The position numbers and the translations under genes were made by a program. Positions 54,985 through 64,000 of a DNA stretch of 64,000 nt are shown here, one piece after another. How positions within the stretch are numbered: position 1 is the first letter of the stretch; every line of letters starts with the position of its first letter. The notes beneath the pieces are model-generated. The model made no database searches, was not told the DNA's origin, and was given only the letters and a program-made list of their open reading frames with translations. Source of the DNA: Nemertoderma westbladi (Eukaryota > Xenacoelomorpha > Nemertodermatida > Nemertodermatidae). The stretch is taken from positions 1 through 64,000 of the forward strand of contig JAUCBJ010006596.1 of the NCBI GenBank assembly GCA_032718475.1. The letters are read 5' to 3'.

Positions 54985-55810
54985 TATCAGGCGAAATTTT
55001 GTGAAAATTTATCTTGGAACGATGTCAACACAAATTCAACAGCATCTTAAAATACTTTCTAGAACATTTCCACAAGTAGAACTCAAACTAATATTTAGAC
55101 CCACATCTCGACTGGCTAATTACTTTCCCTACAAGGACAGATTTCCCAAAGCGATGAGATCTCTTACTTTATATCACTTTAAGTGCACCAGCTGTAATGC
55201 TGACTACATCGGTAAATCCGAGCGCCACTTTAAAGTAAGAATCTCTGAGCACCTTGCGAAGTCTCCCCGAACAGGAAAGCCAACAGCCACTCCTAGACAC
55301 TCCTCCATACATGAACATGCACTTGAGTACGACCACCGATTCGAATACCAAGACTTTAATATTATAGGTACAGCCACTAACAACTACGATCTACTAATTA
55401 AAGAAAGTCTAATTATACAGAAACGAAGACCATCACTTAACATACAAGACACTTTATTCCCGCTATATCTATTTTAATTATGATAACTATTACATACAGT
55501 ACAATTCTAATGTATCTACTGTAATGAACACACTACCTAGTTAGTTTACTGCCTTTAGTCTTTGATTGCTACCGGTACTGTAATTTTTTCTATAATTTCT
55601 CTGTAATCCTGCATTTACTTCATTGTACTTAGTAAAAATATTCTGATTTACTTTTATCGTAATTACCCATCCTATCACATTTTGAATTTTGTTTACTCTT
55701 ATCTTTTACATTAATTTTAGGTTTTTTCATATAATTATAGTTATTTTGTACCTACAGTATTATGGCTGATGATGTATAACGTAATATACGAAACGTTCCG
55801 GATTTAAACA
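54985..55810 (+). mobile_element. Penelope-like element of a second type, 3' end
   Basis: The frame up to 55477 encodes the region just before and within the GIY-YIG nuclease of Penelope/Poseidon-type elements: LGTMSTQIQQHLKILSRTF, YKDRFPKAMRSLTLYHFKC, CNADYIGKSERHFKVRISEH (the YIG-type motif with Arg and His), RTGKPTATPRHSSIHEHA and LLIKESLIIQKRRPSLN (Glu and Asn). The RT is missing, so the copy is 5'-truncated. The 3' UTR ends in a GCTGATGATG...CGAAACGTT hairpin motif near 55765-55797, typical of the ends of these elements. The nuclease differs clearly from the one at 23.2 kb. Confidence 0.85.
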
Positions 55811-55816
55811 ATAATT

Positions 55817-56871
55817 ATGTTCTTTCAAATCGCACTTACTTATCTTATTTTGTCTCAAATTAAGATATCCTCCTGGGATCACCATAACTACAATCACAGT
55901 TGTCAACCGTTTATAATTTCACTATGGCTAGGGGATTCAAAACCTCATAATATTAGTGATTATTTGCAAAATTTTGTGGATGATGTTTCAAAAAGTGGTT
56001 CTGAGATTCAGCTACTTACTTGTGATTCGCCAGCTCAGGCAATGTTGCTGGGGATTAAGTCACATTCGGGATATTCGTCATGTTCCTACTGTCACATCCA
56101 TGATGAGCCATTCTATGTCATTAATGCACAAGGAGTACAGCGATTTAAGAAGGTTATACTAAAGGGAACTGGTGCCAGTTTCGCTTCCAGAACAGACCAA
56201 GACTACAAACAAATGACTGACATAAATCATCAACATGAACTCTCGCCTTTGCGTAATGTTATCGGTCTATCAAGTCTATATACATTAGTTTCGCGGAAGA
56301 TTTAATACATCGCTTTTATAATGAGGTAGAACAATTATACAGTTGTGCATTTTACACATATAACATGCATATATTAACTCATTTGACACAATTCTACAGG
56401 AAATATGGACCATTAGATTGTTGGAGCTGCTTTAGATTTGAGTCTTTCATGAGTCAGATAAAAAGATCAATAAAAAGTAAGCGAATTGACTTAATGTTGC
56501 AAGAAGCGATTTGTCACTATTTGCAACGAAAGGCATTCGATATTACAACTGGAACCCAGAGAAGTTTTGAGGAAACTGCCAATGATACTCGACGGTACCT
56601 ATGGCCAGGCAGATGTATTTGTACAGAGATGGGAATGTTTGTCATTACATCAACAAATAGTAAACTATGTGAGGCTACAGGCACTAAACTTGAATGGGTC
56701 AGCAATGTCTACTCAAGTCCTGCACCAAGCAGGGATTATGGAGAGGCCTATTACAGGAGGACTGATGAAACATCAACATTTTCTACTAGAGAATTTACTT
56801 GGTGTATAGCTGTTCCAGTTGTTCACAATAATAGTGAATCGTTGATTTTCATAACCAAACTATTGAGCTAA
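55817..56871 (+). pseudogene. CACTA-like (Tnp2-type) transposase relic
   Basis: One frame (to 56305) reads PFIISLWLGDSKPHNISDYL, then LLTCDSPAQAMLLGIKSHSG, SCSYCHIHDEP and ELSPLRNVIGLSSLYTLV. A second (56308-56871) reads LYSCAFYTYNMHILTHLTQF, then KYGPLDCWSCFRFESFMSQI and a C-terminal tail. The order (ISLW-G..KP, CD-PA-A, H-GY..C..C, then YN.H.L.HL, GPLD.WS.F.FE) is that of transposases related to plant CACTA/Tnp2 found in invertebrates. The segment between (the D-MH box region) is lost or frameshifted near 56290. It starts directly after the PLE 3' end. Confidence 0.6.
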
Positions 56872-56944
56872 CTTACATAATTACAGTCCTTTAAACGGAT
56901 ATCAAAATCTTGTTTAATTTTTTGAAACAATCCATAAAAAGACA

Positions 56945-57305
56945 GGTAGCCGTAAAACGCGGATCCGGATACGGATCAGGACCCGGATTTGCGAGTGTAA
57001 AAGGCGGATCCGGATTCAGGATCCGGATCAGGTCCCGGATTTGCGAGTGTAAAACGCGGATCCGGATCAGGACCCGGATTTGCGAGTGTAAAACACGGAT
57101 CTATTGGAATAAATCTATCGGACATATGAATCCGCACCTTACACTCCATTCCGGATCTGAAAAAAGGCCAATCCGCGTTTTACACTCAGTTACGGATTTC
57201 GTAAATGTAGCAGTGCACGGATCCGCAGATTTCACCCTAAAAACTTCCATAGGGACAATGTTAAATGATAGAATCCGGATCCTGATCTGCGTTTTACTCT
57301 GACCC
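56945..57305. repeat. Foldback repeat built from 39-bp units
   Basis: At 56950-57100 three units of about 39-60 bp contain GTAAAACGCGGATCCGGATC and AGGACCCGGATTTGCGAGT. An inverted, partial copy (CCGGATCCTGATCTGCGTTT then TACTC) lies at 57272-57300. The arrangement can fold back on itself. I cannot name the family. It looks like a MITE or foldback element. Confidence 0.55.
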
Positions 57306-57338
57306 TAAAAGGACATCCATAAAAAAATTTGCTGCACA

Positions 57339-57356
57339 GGGGGGGGGGGGGGGGGG
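57339..57356. repeat. Poly-G tract, 18 bases
   Basis: Uninterrupted G run just after the foldback element. Confidence 0.93.
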
Positions 57357-57494
57357 TGTAAGGGGGGTAATGATTATTACATCATATCCCTTGTAGATTT
57401 TGCCCAAAGAAATTTATAATTGTTTTAAAATAGGGTCTTTCGAAAAATTTCATTATTGTAATTGTAATTGCACTACTAATCGGATTTACTGTTA

Positions 57495-57945
57495 CTTATT
57501 ATTAATTGTTAAATTGATAATGAACTTACTGTTTCGTTTCGGCCGGCTGTTACTAAGGTTTTTCTTAGCATCACGTAATAGTTGTTCGAATTTTTCGGCT
57601 GTGAAATCAGGTCTATTTATGTTAACCTTAAGCAATAGATACACGACACCTGTCTTGATAAGGGACAACTTCTTCTGTTCTTTATTTTTGCCCCTTCCTG
57701 TATAGGAAGTTTGTCGCGCAAAGTCTGGTGTTAATAAACTACCGAACTGGAGATACACGGCATCTCTAAGTGTATGCCTGCCCACCGAGCCTGGTCAACT
57801 CTTGTGCTATGTCTTGATTATCCATTAATGAAATAAGTTCTGTTTCGTTATTGGCGGGTGTAAATGACCGCGGATATCTTTTGGTGTATCCATCACAATC
57901 ACATTTTTCACGAATCAATGGAGATATCCTCTCAATACCCGTGAA
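57495..57945 (-). pseudogene. DUF4806-like domain fragment, frameshifted
   Basis: The reverse strand reads NNETELISLMDNQDIAQELT, RLGG, then after a 1-base shift near 57780 RHTLRDAVYLQFGSLLTPDF, SYTGRGKNKEQKKLSLIKTG and FTAEKFEQLLRDAKKNL. The pattern resembles DUF4806, a small helical domain often found in transposon-linked insect and invertebrate proteins: an acidic lead, LGG, a basic helix, L.T..L......TG...K..., and a final helix with a +.A-type end. The domain call is by pattern memory only. The left part is cut by the pogo transposase fragment on the other strand. Confidence 0.4.
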
Positions 57946-58320
57946 CTTAGAATGTTTGTCAAGAACATGTTGGACAAAGCTGGAGCTAATGTCAAACAAT
58001 TTAAAGACAATCGCCCTGGAAAAACATGGGCAACTGCCTTTCTTAAGCGCCACAAGGATCAGCTCTCAACTCGTGCTTGTCAGAATATTAAATCTCTACG
58101 TGCCGAGGTTGGAGAAGGGGATATTATTGATTACTTTAAGAACCTAAAGGAAGCTCTAGAATCTGTTCCTTCATCCAACATATGGAACTACGATGAAACG
58201 AATTTCACCGACGATCCAGGTCCCAGCCAGGCTGTATTTAAACGTGGTCAGAAGTACCCAGAACGATTAATGGACCACTCTAAGACAGCCATATCAGTGA
58301 TGTATATTGCATATCAGTGA

Positions 58321-58356
<36 letters not shown>

Positions 58357-60324
58357 GTATTACTGTAGTTCGGATGGAGATGTACTACCCCCCTATGTTT
58401 GTTATAAGGCAGATAATTTGTGGCATTCTTGGTGTGAGAATGCACCCAAGGGAACAAGATTCAATAGGACCAAAAGTGGTTGGTTTGAAGGAGTGACATT
58501 CTTTGAGTTCTTCATGGAACGCTTACTTCCCCATCTCAAGAGTCAGATTGGCTGTAAGTTGGTAATAGGTGACAATCTCTCAACCCACTTGAATTATGAT
58601 ATAATAAAGGTGTGCATGACTCTTGAGAAGAATGTAGAAATGATTCTATATAGGATTAGGCCTCACATAGAGAAACTACTGCGTAAGAGCCAAAACGGAT
58701 TTCGACCAAGTAGATCAACAATAGCTCAGATACTTGCACTACGGAGACTGATTGAAGGAATTAAGTCAAAGAATCTCCCCGCAGTCATGACTTTTGTGGA
58801 CTTCAAGAAGGCATTCGACTCCATCCATAGAGGTAAAATGCTTGAAATCCTAAGAGCTTATGGAATACCAGAAGTAATTGTTGCTGGCATTGGATTGTTA
58901 TATTGTGACACAGAAGCGCAGGTACTCTCACCAGATGGTGAAACTGAGTTTTTCTCAATCCTGGCTGGCGTACTGCAAGGTGACACATTAGCACCATTAC
59001 TATTTGTAATTGTGCTGGATTACGCAATGAGGACGGCCACAAAGGGTGAAGATCTGGGATTCACACTTCAAGAACGCAGAAGTAGTAGATATCCGGCAAC
59101 TACAGTCACAGACACCGACTTTGCGGATGACATCTCCCTGCTCTCTAATACGCTAGCAGATGCACAGCTTCTACTAAATAAAGTGGAGAGGGTTGCTAAG
59201 GAGGTTGGATTGCATATAAATGCTACCAAGACCGAATTCATGACCTTTAATGTTGATGGAAACTTGACAACCATTGATAATAATCAACTAAGGAAGGTCG
59301 ATGACTTCCAGTACCTTGGATCATGGATAGAGAGTAGCAAAAAGGACATAGAAGTTAGGAAAGCAAAGGCTTGGGTAGCTCTATCAAAAATGGATACCAT
59401 CTGGAAATCAGATCTCTCCAGGCACCTGAAGACTAAGTTCTTCCGAGCCACAGTGGAAAGTGTATTTTTATACGGGGGTGAGACCTGGACACTGACTAAA
59501 TCACTTGAACAACGAATCGATGGTTGCTACACAAGACTACTAAGGGCAGCCCTAAACATCAGCTGGAGACAACACATGACAAACGCCGAGCTTTATGGTA
59601 CAATACCACCTGTATCAACCACCCTCCGTGAACGCAGATTAAGATTCAGTGGGCACTGCTGGCGAAGTAAAGACGAGGTCATACCAGATCTACTTCTCTG
59701 GCAACCAACTCATGGAAAGCGTAGTCGTGGACGACCTGCCATAACATATATAGATCAACTTGAAAGGGATACTGAACTTGGGAGAAACGAAATTGCGACA
59801 ACTATGGAGAATCGGGAAGCCTGGAAGGATCTCATTTCCACTGTCCGAGTTCGCTCGACCTAGTAGTAGTAGTAAAGGTGTGCAAGGACAAGAACATCAG
59901 ATTTGTTTTCCTCCCTCCAAATAGTACACATCTCACACAACCTCTTGATATTGCTTACTTTCGTGGAATGAAAAGAGCTTGGAGGACAATATTAGCGGAT
60001 GTGAAGATAGAGAATGGAGGTCGTGGTTCATTGCGTAAGGATAGATTTCCTTCTCTACTGCATCTTCTTGAAGATAAAATCTCCATCAAAAGTGCTGTTA
60101 ATGCTCAGGCGGGATTTAAAGCTGCAGGTATTCATCCCTTCAACCCACAGGCTGTTCTGTGTAAGCTCCCGGGCAATGCCACTCTATGCAACCAACATCA
60201 AACCCAAATCAGTCCACCCATTGTGAATGATGTTGTCTTGCAGCACCTCCAAAGTTTGAACAAAGCTCAGAACAAGGCTAAGCGAGGAAAGAAGGTTTAC
60301 ATTGCAGCCGTGACGAACCAATAG
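57946..60324 (+). pseudogene. pogo/Tigger-like transposase, split by a LINE-A insertion
   Basis: The frame at 57952-58320 gives the end of the DNA-binding region (KTWATAFLKRHKDQLSTRAC) and the first catalytic Asp (NIWNYDETNFTDD). After an (ATT)n microsatellite insertion at 58322-58354 it continues DGDVLPPYVCYKADNLWHSW, FNRTKSGWFEGV and KLVIGDNLSTHLNYDIIKVC (second Asp). The LINE then interrupts. After it the frame 59878-60324 reads FVFLPPNSTHLTQPLDIAYF (third Asp) and the C-terminal tail. So all three catalytic Asp residues remain, but the gene is split twice. The N-terminal helix-turn-helix start is missing. TIRs were not identified. Confidence 0.88.
58605..59884 (+). mobile_element. LINE-A copy with 12-bp target-site duplication
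   Basis: Bases 58617-59872 hold an RT segment in one open frame: NGFRPSRSTIAQILALRRLI, VDFKKAFDSIHRGKM, GVLQGDTLAPLLFVIVLDY, DTDFADDISLLSN (catalytic box intact), LYGGETWTLTKSLEQR and RLRFSGHCWRSKDEV, ending at TAG 59861-59863 and a (TAG)n tail. TAAAGGTGTGCA occurs at 58605-58616 and 59873-59884 as a perfect duplication. The copy is 5'-truncated and lacks the endonuclease. It is the youngest-looking LINE in the window. Confidence 0.93.
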
Positions 60325-60413
60325 CGAAGGTTTCACGAATCTTAAAAATATTCCACGCGCCTTTTACGAATGCCGCATGCGGCACGAATGCGTTACGAAT
60401 GCGGATTTTTTAC
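60325..60413. other. Palindrome-rich junction
   Basis: Contains TGCCGCATGCGGCA, a perfect 14-base palindrome at 60371-60384, and repeated ACGAATGCG words. It may be the end of the pogo element or a separate small repeat. Confidence 0.5.
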
Positions 60414-60921
60414 TGGGAGGTGATTGATGCAGACTTGCATTAAAGTCTCCCAGGAATGTTAAGAATGCATGCTGATCCACTCCATCAGTAGCTGCTTGTA
60501 GATTGTGGTAGAAATTTTCCACCTCCTCTACAGGGGCAACACTAGTTGGAGAGTAGCACACAATCAGAACCACCTTAGGAAACTTCTTAGCCAGTCTTCC
60601 AGAACATGAGAAGTGGCAATGGATGATGCGGTTAGAGATTTGGTCTATTTTGTCAAATGCTGCATGTGCAGTTGGATTCATCAATAGACCAATCCAACCA
60701 TTGCCACTATTATCTGCTGACGTGAGGGCGAGTCGCCAACCGCCCCCCATGTCCTTAATCAGAACCTCATCAGTCTGTCCAGTCTGCATTCGGTACTCTT
60801 GAACACCCACTGCGCTAAGAGAAAGCTTATCTGCCAAGGCAGCCAGCTCACCTTGTCGCATTGGGGACCCGAGTGTTAGGGTGTTTACTGAGGCTAGTCT
60901 AGTGACTTGCCTCAGATTCAA
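60414..60921 (-). pseudogene. LINE APE-type endonuclease fragment
   Basis: The reverse strand encodes RLASVNTLTLGSPMRQGELA, then LSLSAVGVQEYRM (catalytic Glu), NGWIGLLMNP, KVVLIVCYSPTS and TFLGDFNASLH (Asp and Asn). It is the apurinic-endonuclease-like domain that sits before RT in LINE proteins of the type seen in families A and B. The frame has no ATG at the start and diverges after DFNASLHQ at about 60414, so only the endonuclease is left. It could belong to family B, but there is no overlap to test. Confidence 0.75.
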
Positions 60922-62398
60922 CTGCAGACATCATTGACTCTATCAATGAGAGAGTCGTTACTGATGCAGGTATGTTAATTGAACATATGTTAATTGACTA
61001 ATTCTCGCCAAACATTGGGCTGGTACATAATGTGGTTGCATAGATACAGCAATTAAAAACTAGGAAGGTGCCGATTCCCCCCCCCCCCCCCCCCCCCCCG
61101 TAGTAATAGGGTTAATTAAGTAGTCACTAATCAGTGCTTTGTCGCTGTTGTCTTTTGAATGTGAAGTTGTGAGGGAAATCAACTTTGCTGATATACTGTA
61201 CTCTACAATTTTGTACAATTAAAATATAGAAAAAAAACCTATATGAGATACAGAAGATAAATTGATAAGTTGTTAGTGTAATTGTAGAAATAAATGTTTT
61301 TAACAATTTTCAAATCCAAATAATTTCGTTGGTATTCGCCGGTATTTGACATTGACCAACTGCCTTGCATTGCGCAATTCAATTGAGTGCCACCAGATGG
61401 CTCTTCATATTTATAGCATGGTCTAAGAAACGACTTTTTAAATAAATAAACAGCACAGTTTGAAAATTAAACTGAAAAATGTAACTAACTTTTTTTCCAT
61501 AGGAAAAAACTAACCCATAGGATTGCTGGATGGATAATTTTTATATATATTTATATATTGGATATATTTAATTACTGCTTTAATTAGGGTTTGGGCCGCC
61601 ACTCTTGTAAACTGCGAGGCCCACAAGCGCGAGAAAAAGTGGCGCCTCTGGTGGGATATCCCCAGTTACAAAAGTTGCTCGTGTGAAGGGGCCAGCAACA
61701 TTTTGCAGAACCAAATTTCCGCAACAAAACTTGCTCGTGTGAGGCCAGCCTTATGTTGAGAATAAAAATGCCTGTGAAGTATTTTGGCAAGCAAAACAGT
61801 GTTTGACAAAAGAAATCGGTGTCTATCCCCACTAAATCGATAAATGCAGTTCAGATGAGCATTATTCTTGATTGTGAGGTAATTTTAATTAGGGATGTAT
61901 TCTTTTTAATGTGCAATATCTCGAGAAATAATCACTCTAATCTTGATCTTAATCGATCATCGCAGTTCTAATGAGTTAATTTAATTAACCTATGGGTATC
62001 AGGTATATACCGGTACCAAAAGTGGGTCATTCAAATTTTTATATTCTTTTTATAATTTATTTTTATATTCTTTTTATAACAATAATGAATATGTAATGTA
62101 ATAAGTCATTGTATAATACAATGAATATCAATTACATATCACATTTATTATTATTTTATATAGTAAAGTTATCCGTTCCCTGGACGGAATCTTTGCTTAT
62201 ATTCCTGCACTATGGGTGGGGTTATGCTGCCGTGCGTGGGTTAAGACTGAATTGCATTATTTAACGGCTGTATTTTTAATTGGCTGGCAGTTTTACCAAT
62301 CAAAAAGTGTCAAAATGTTACCACCGGTGTTCTAAAAATATCCATGGTGTGGTGAGTGGTGACTTTTTCTATAACCCCGATTTGTGGTGCCAAAATTT
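60922..62398. other. Non-coding stretch with poly-C and a possible MITE end
   Basis: Poly-C lies at 61077-61099 (23 bases). A GC-richer block at 61585-61750 contains TTGCTCGTGTGA twice and looks like the end of a small DNA element, without a clear partner. The rest is AT-rich. Confidence 0.5.
61077..61099. repeat. Poly-C tract, 23 bases
   Basis: Uninterrupted C run. Confidence 0.95.
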
Positions 62399-62875
62399 AA
62401 AACCGGAATTTAATTAACACAAACCATGGTTTCATAGGTTTTAAAACCTTAGTTTGAGGGACAAACCGTGCTTTCTTAGGTTTTTAACCTTCGGTTTGAG
62501 AGATTCCACGAATTTAAACCTTGATATTAAAATTTGGAACACCATTTTATTATGGTAGCTAAATATAAAACCGTAATTTAATTAACACAAACCATGGTTT
62601 CATAGGTTTTAAAACCTTAGTTTGAGGGACAAACCGTGCTTTCTTAGGTTTTTAACCTTCGGTTTGAGAGATTCCACGAATTAAAACCTTGGTATTATAA
62701 TTTGTAACCTCATTTTGTTATGGCGCCTAATTATAAAACCGTAATTTAATTAATCAAACCATGGTGTTCTAGGTTTTAAAACCTTGGTTTAAGGGACAAA
62801 CCATGCTTTCATAGGTTTTTTAAACCTCGGTTTGAGAGATTAGCCACGAAATATAACCTTGGTATTTTGATTTGA
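62399..62875 (+). repeat. 168-bp tandem repeat, about 2.8 copies
   Basis: Units start with AAAACCG at 62399, 62567 and 62735, an exact spacing of 168. The first two units contain the palindrome AAACCATGGTTT. Each unit contains AGGTTTTAAAACCT and the words CTTCGGTTTGAGAGATT or CCTCGGTTTGAGAGATT. Short inverted motifs dominate the unit. Confidence 0.88.
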
Positions 62876-63749
62876 TAAGATGATAAGACTCTGGCAGATG
62901 CCCTGTTTCTTGTGAATGATGAGAAAATCCTTCATTCTATACCTGTACTTACTATTGATTAATTTCACGAGTTGTCGTTGACGTATCAGTTTGATGCAAT
63001 CATTTGCGCTTGTCCAGTTGACTTTAGAAATGAATGGCTTCCCCTTGAAATATGATACAGAGTTGAAATAACCCAATACGATATTCTTAACTATCTCTGT
63101 CATGGAAAGTTATTGCTTTTAAGTAGTTGAGCTAAGAACTACTAGGAGCTACGCAGAGGTCGTAAAAATTTACCCTTCAAAAGAATTACTGAGATGGACC
63201 TAATGTAGATTGTCCTACAGTATAATAATAAATAATAGACTGTCAGCTACAGTTCTTACTACAATACACCGGGTGAATATCATACTAAAATAACAATCTA
63301 CAATGTGAAAATGTAGGACGATATCAAAATAATTCCGGCTAGAGGCTGTCTTAAAGCTGTCTCAAATTAGCCAACAAGTTTTGTTAATAACTAACCAACC
63401 ACATATAAAACTAGGATCATGGTGAATTACTGCAAGCTAAATGCCGGCGAATAGCCGCTAGGGTGGCTCTTAAAAATCGAAAATATGATTTATGATATTA
63501 GATATACGAACACCATCTTTCCCAAAAAATGTATGAGTGAAGGCGATGCTATCAGTTTGTGATAATCTAGTTGTAGAAACAGAGATCCATTCCAGTTTGC
63601 CCTTACACACTTTAACTGGCATTTGTAAACCTTCTAACGAGGGATATTTAAGTTAAGTATGACATCTTTAGTTTTACAATACTCTTCTCCTTCATTAGCC
63701 TTGTTGCGCTTGTCCTGTTTTGTCTTAAAATTATTTTCCTAAGCGGAGA
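62876..63749. other. Non-coding or unresolved
   Basis: A reverse frame at 62840-63103 has no recognisable motif. It might be part of the BEL/Pao element to the right, but I cannot show this. Confidence 0.4.
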
Positions 63750-63998
63750 CTAACGAACGACCTTTAGAACTATGCAAACTCTCGAAACTATGAGAGTAAC
63801 TGCTGATTGATATATGGTAGATGGATACTCGTATCCACTGTAAACTCGTCCAGGAACCTTGGAAACAGGCATTGGCTCGAACTCGAGTTCGATATTACCG
63901 CTCCCACGTTCTTCCTCTGGGAAAGATTCAACAAGTGCGGCAGAGTTGGATACAAACTTCTTCAGTTTAAATCCGCCACCCACTAAACAGTCCTGTAA
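63750..63998 (-). pseudogene. BEL/Pao-like polymerase fragment, cut by the window edge
   Basis: On the reverse strand the frame enters from the window end with LQDCLVGGGFKLKKFVSNSA, then LVESFPEEERG and LEFEPMPVSKVPG. This matches the region after the RT catalytic box in BEL/Pao elements (GGF-L-KW/F-SNS, then IPEEDR, then PV.+.LG). The last part appears frameshifted, since DEFTVDTSIH in the next frame fits better than the current frame. The upstream RT must lie beyond 64000. Confidence 0.6.
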
Positions 63999-64000
63999 GT

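Noticed and set aside
58307-58360. Poly-isoleucine start of the RT-containing frame as a real N-terminus
   Set aside because: It is the translation of an (ATT)n microsatellite inserted in the pogo gene. The frame then runs by chance from pogo into the LINE.
61584-61832. 82-codon reverse frame
   Set aside because: It overlaps an internally repeated, MITE-like block and has no protein motif.

Overview
This window is eukaryotic and almost certainly from a non-vertebrate metazoan, probably a marine invertebrate. It is AT-rich and has intron-like splice signals (pyrimidine-AG, GTAAG), no operons and no bacterial signals. It carries an animal-type mix of mobile elements: Penelope, Crypton, piggyBac, pogo, CACTA-like, BEL/Pao, Ty3 and APE-type LINEs. 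The species cannot be named from sequence alone. It reads as a repeat graveyard in which host exons are few and mostly invaded by repeats.

Left part (1-15.8 kb). An exon at 622 has a paralogue at 40105. It is split by a CR1/L2-like LINE tail and runs into a 30-bp minisatellite. A broken piggyBac transposase then runs into a 35-bp minisatellite (3.3-5.5 kb), followed by a tRNA-like SINE head and a giant 57-bp minisatellite (5.87-14.69 kb, about 155 units). The giant array lies inside what looks like a coding exon (5846-14785). That exon joins in phase, across a 710-bp intron, to a further exon at 15496-15772.

Middle (17-38.6 kb). A broken CRHH-motif (hAT-like) transposase is cut by the tail of a Penelope-like element (PLE). 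A nearly full-length but frameshifted PLE follows head-to-tail (RT, Cys linker, GIY-YIG). Its 3' region holds a 2455-bp TIR element with TA duplications, which itself contains a LINE tail with a 13-bp target-site duplication. A third PLE head follows. Next come two LINE families tail-to-tail, a third minisatellite of about 57 bp (31.8-34.6 kb), a Crypton-type tyrosine recombinase whose last codons lie in that repeat, a copia RNase H scrap and a second CRHH transposase relic.

Right part (39-64 kb). This holds the paralogous exon, an inverted copy of the 35-bp array, a LINE-B tail and a large Ty3-like element. That element has one in-frame TGA near its N-terminus and an unusual C-terminal extension. 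It is followed by a second type of PLE end, a CACTA-like relic, a foldback repeat, a DUF4806-like fragment, a pogo transposase split by a LINE with a perfect target duplication, a reverse-strand LINE endonuclease, a 168-bp tandem repeat and a BEL/Pao fragment at the edge.

The most notable signals are the phase-consistent host gene whose exon appears to carry the 57-bp array, the collinear inverted duplication of the 35-bp array 39 kb away, the C-terminal extension of the Ty3-like polyprotein, and the Crypton/minisatellite junction. All calls come from reading the sequence. No alignment or database search was run.
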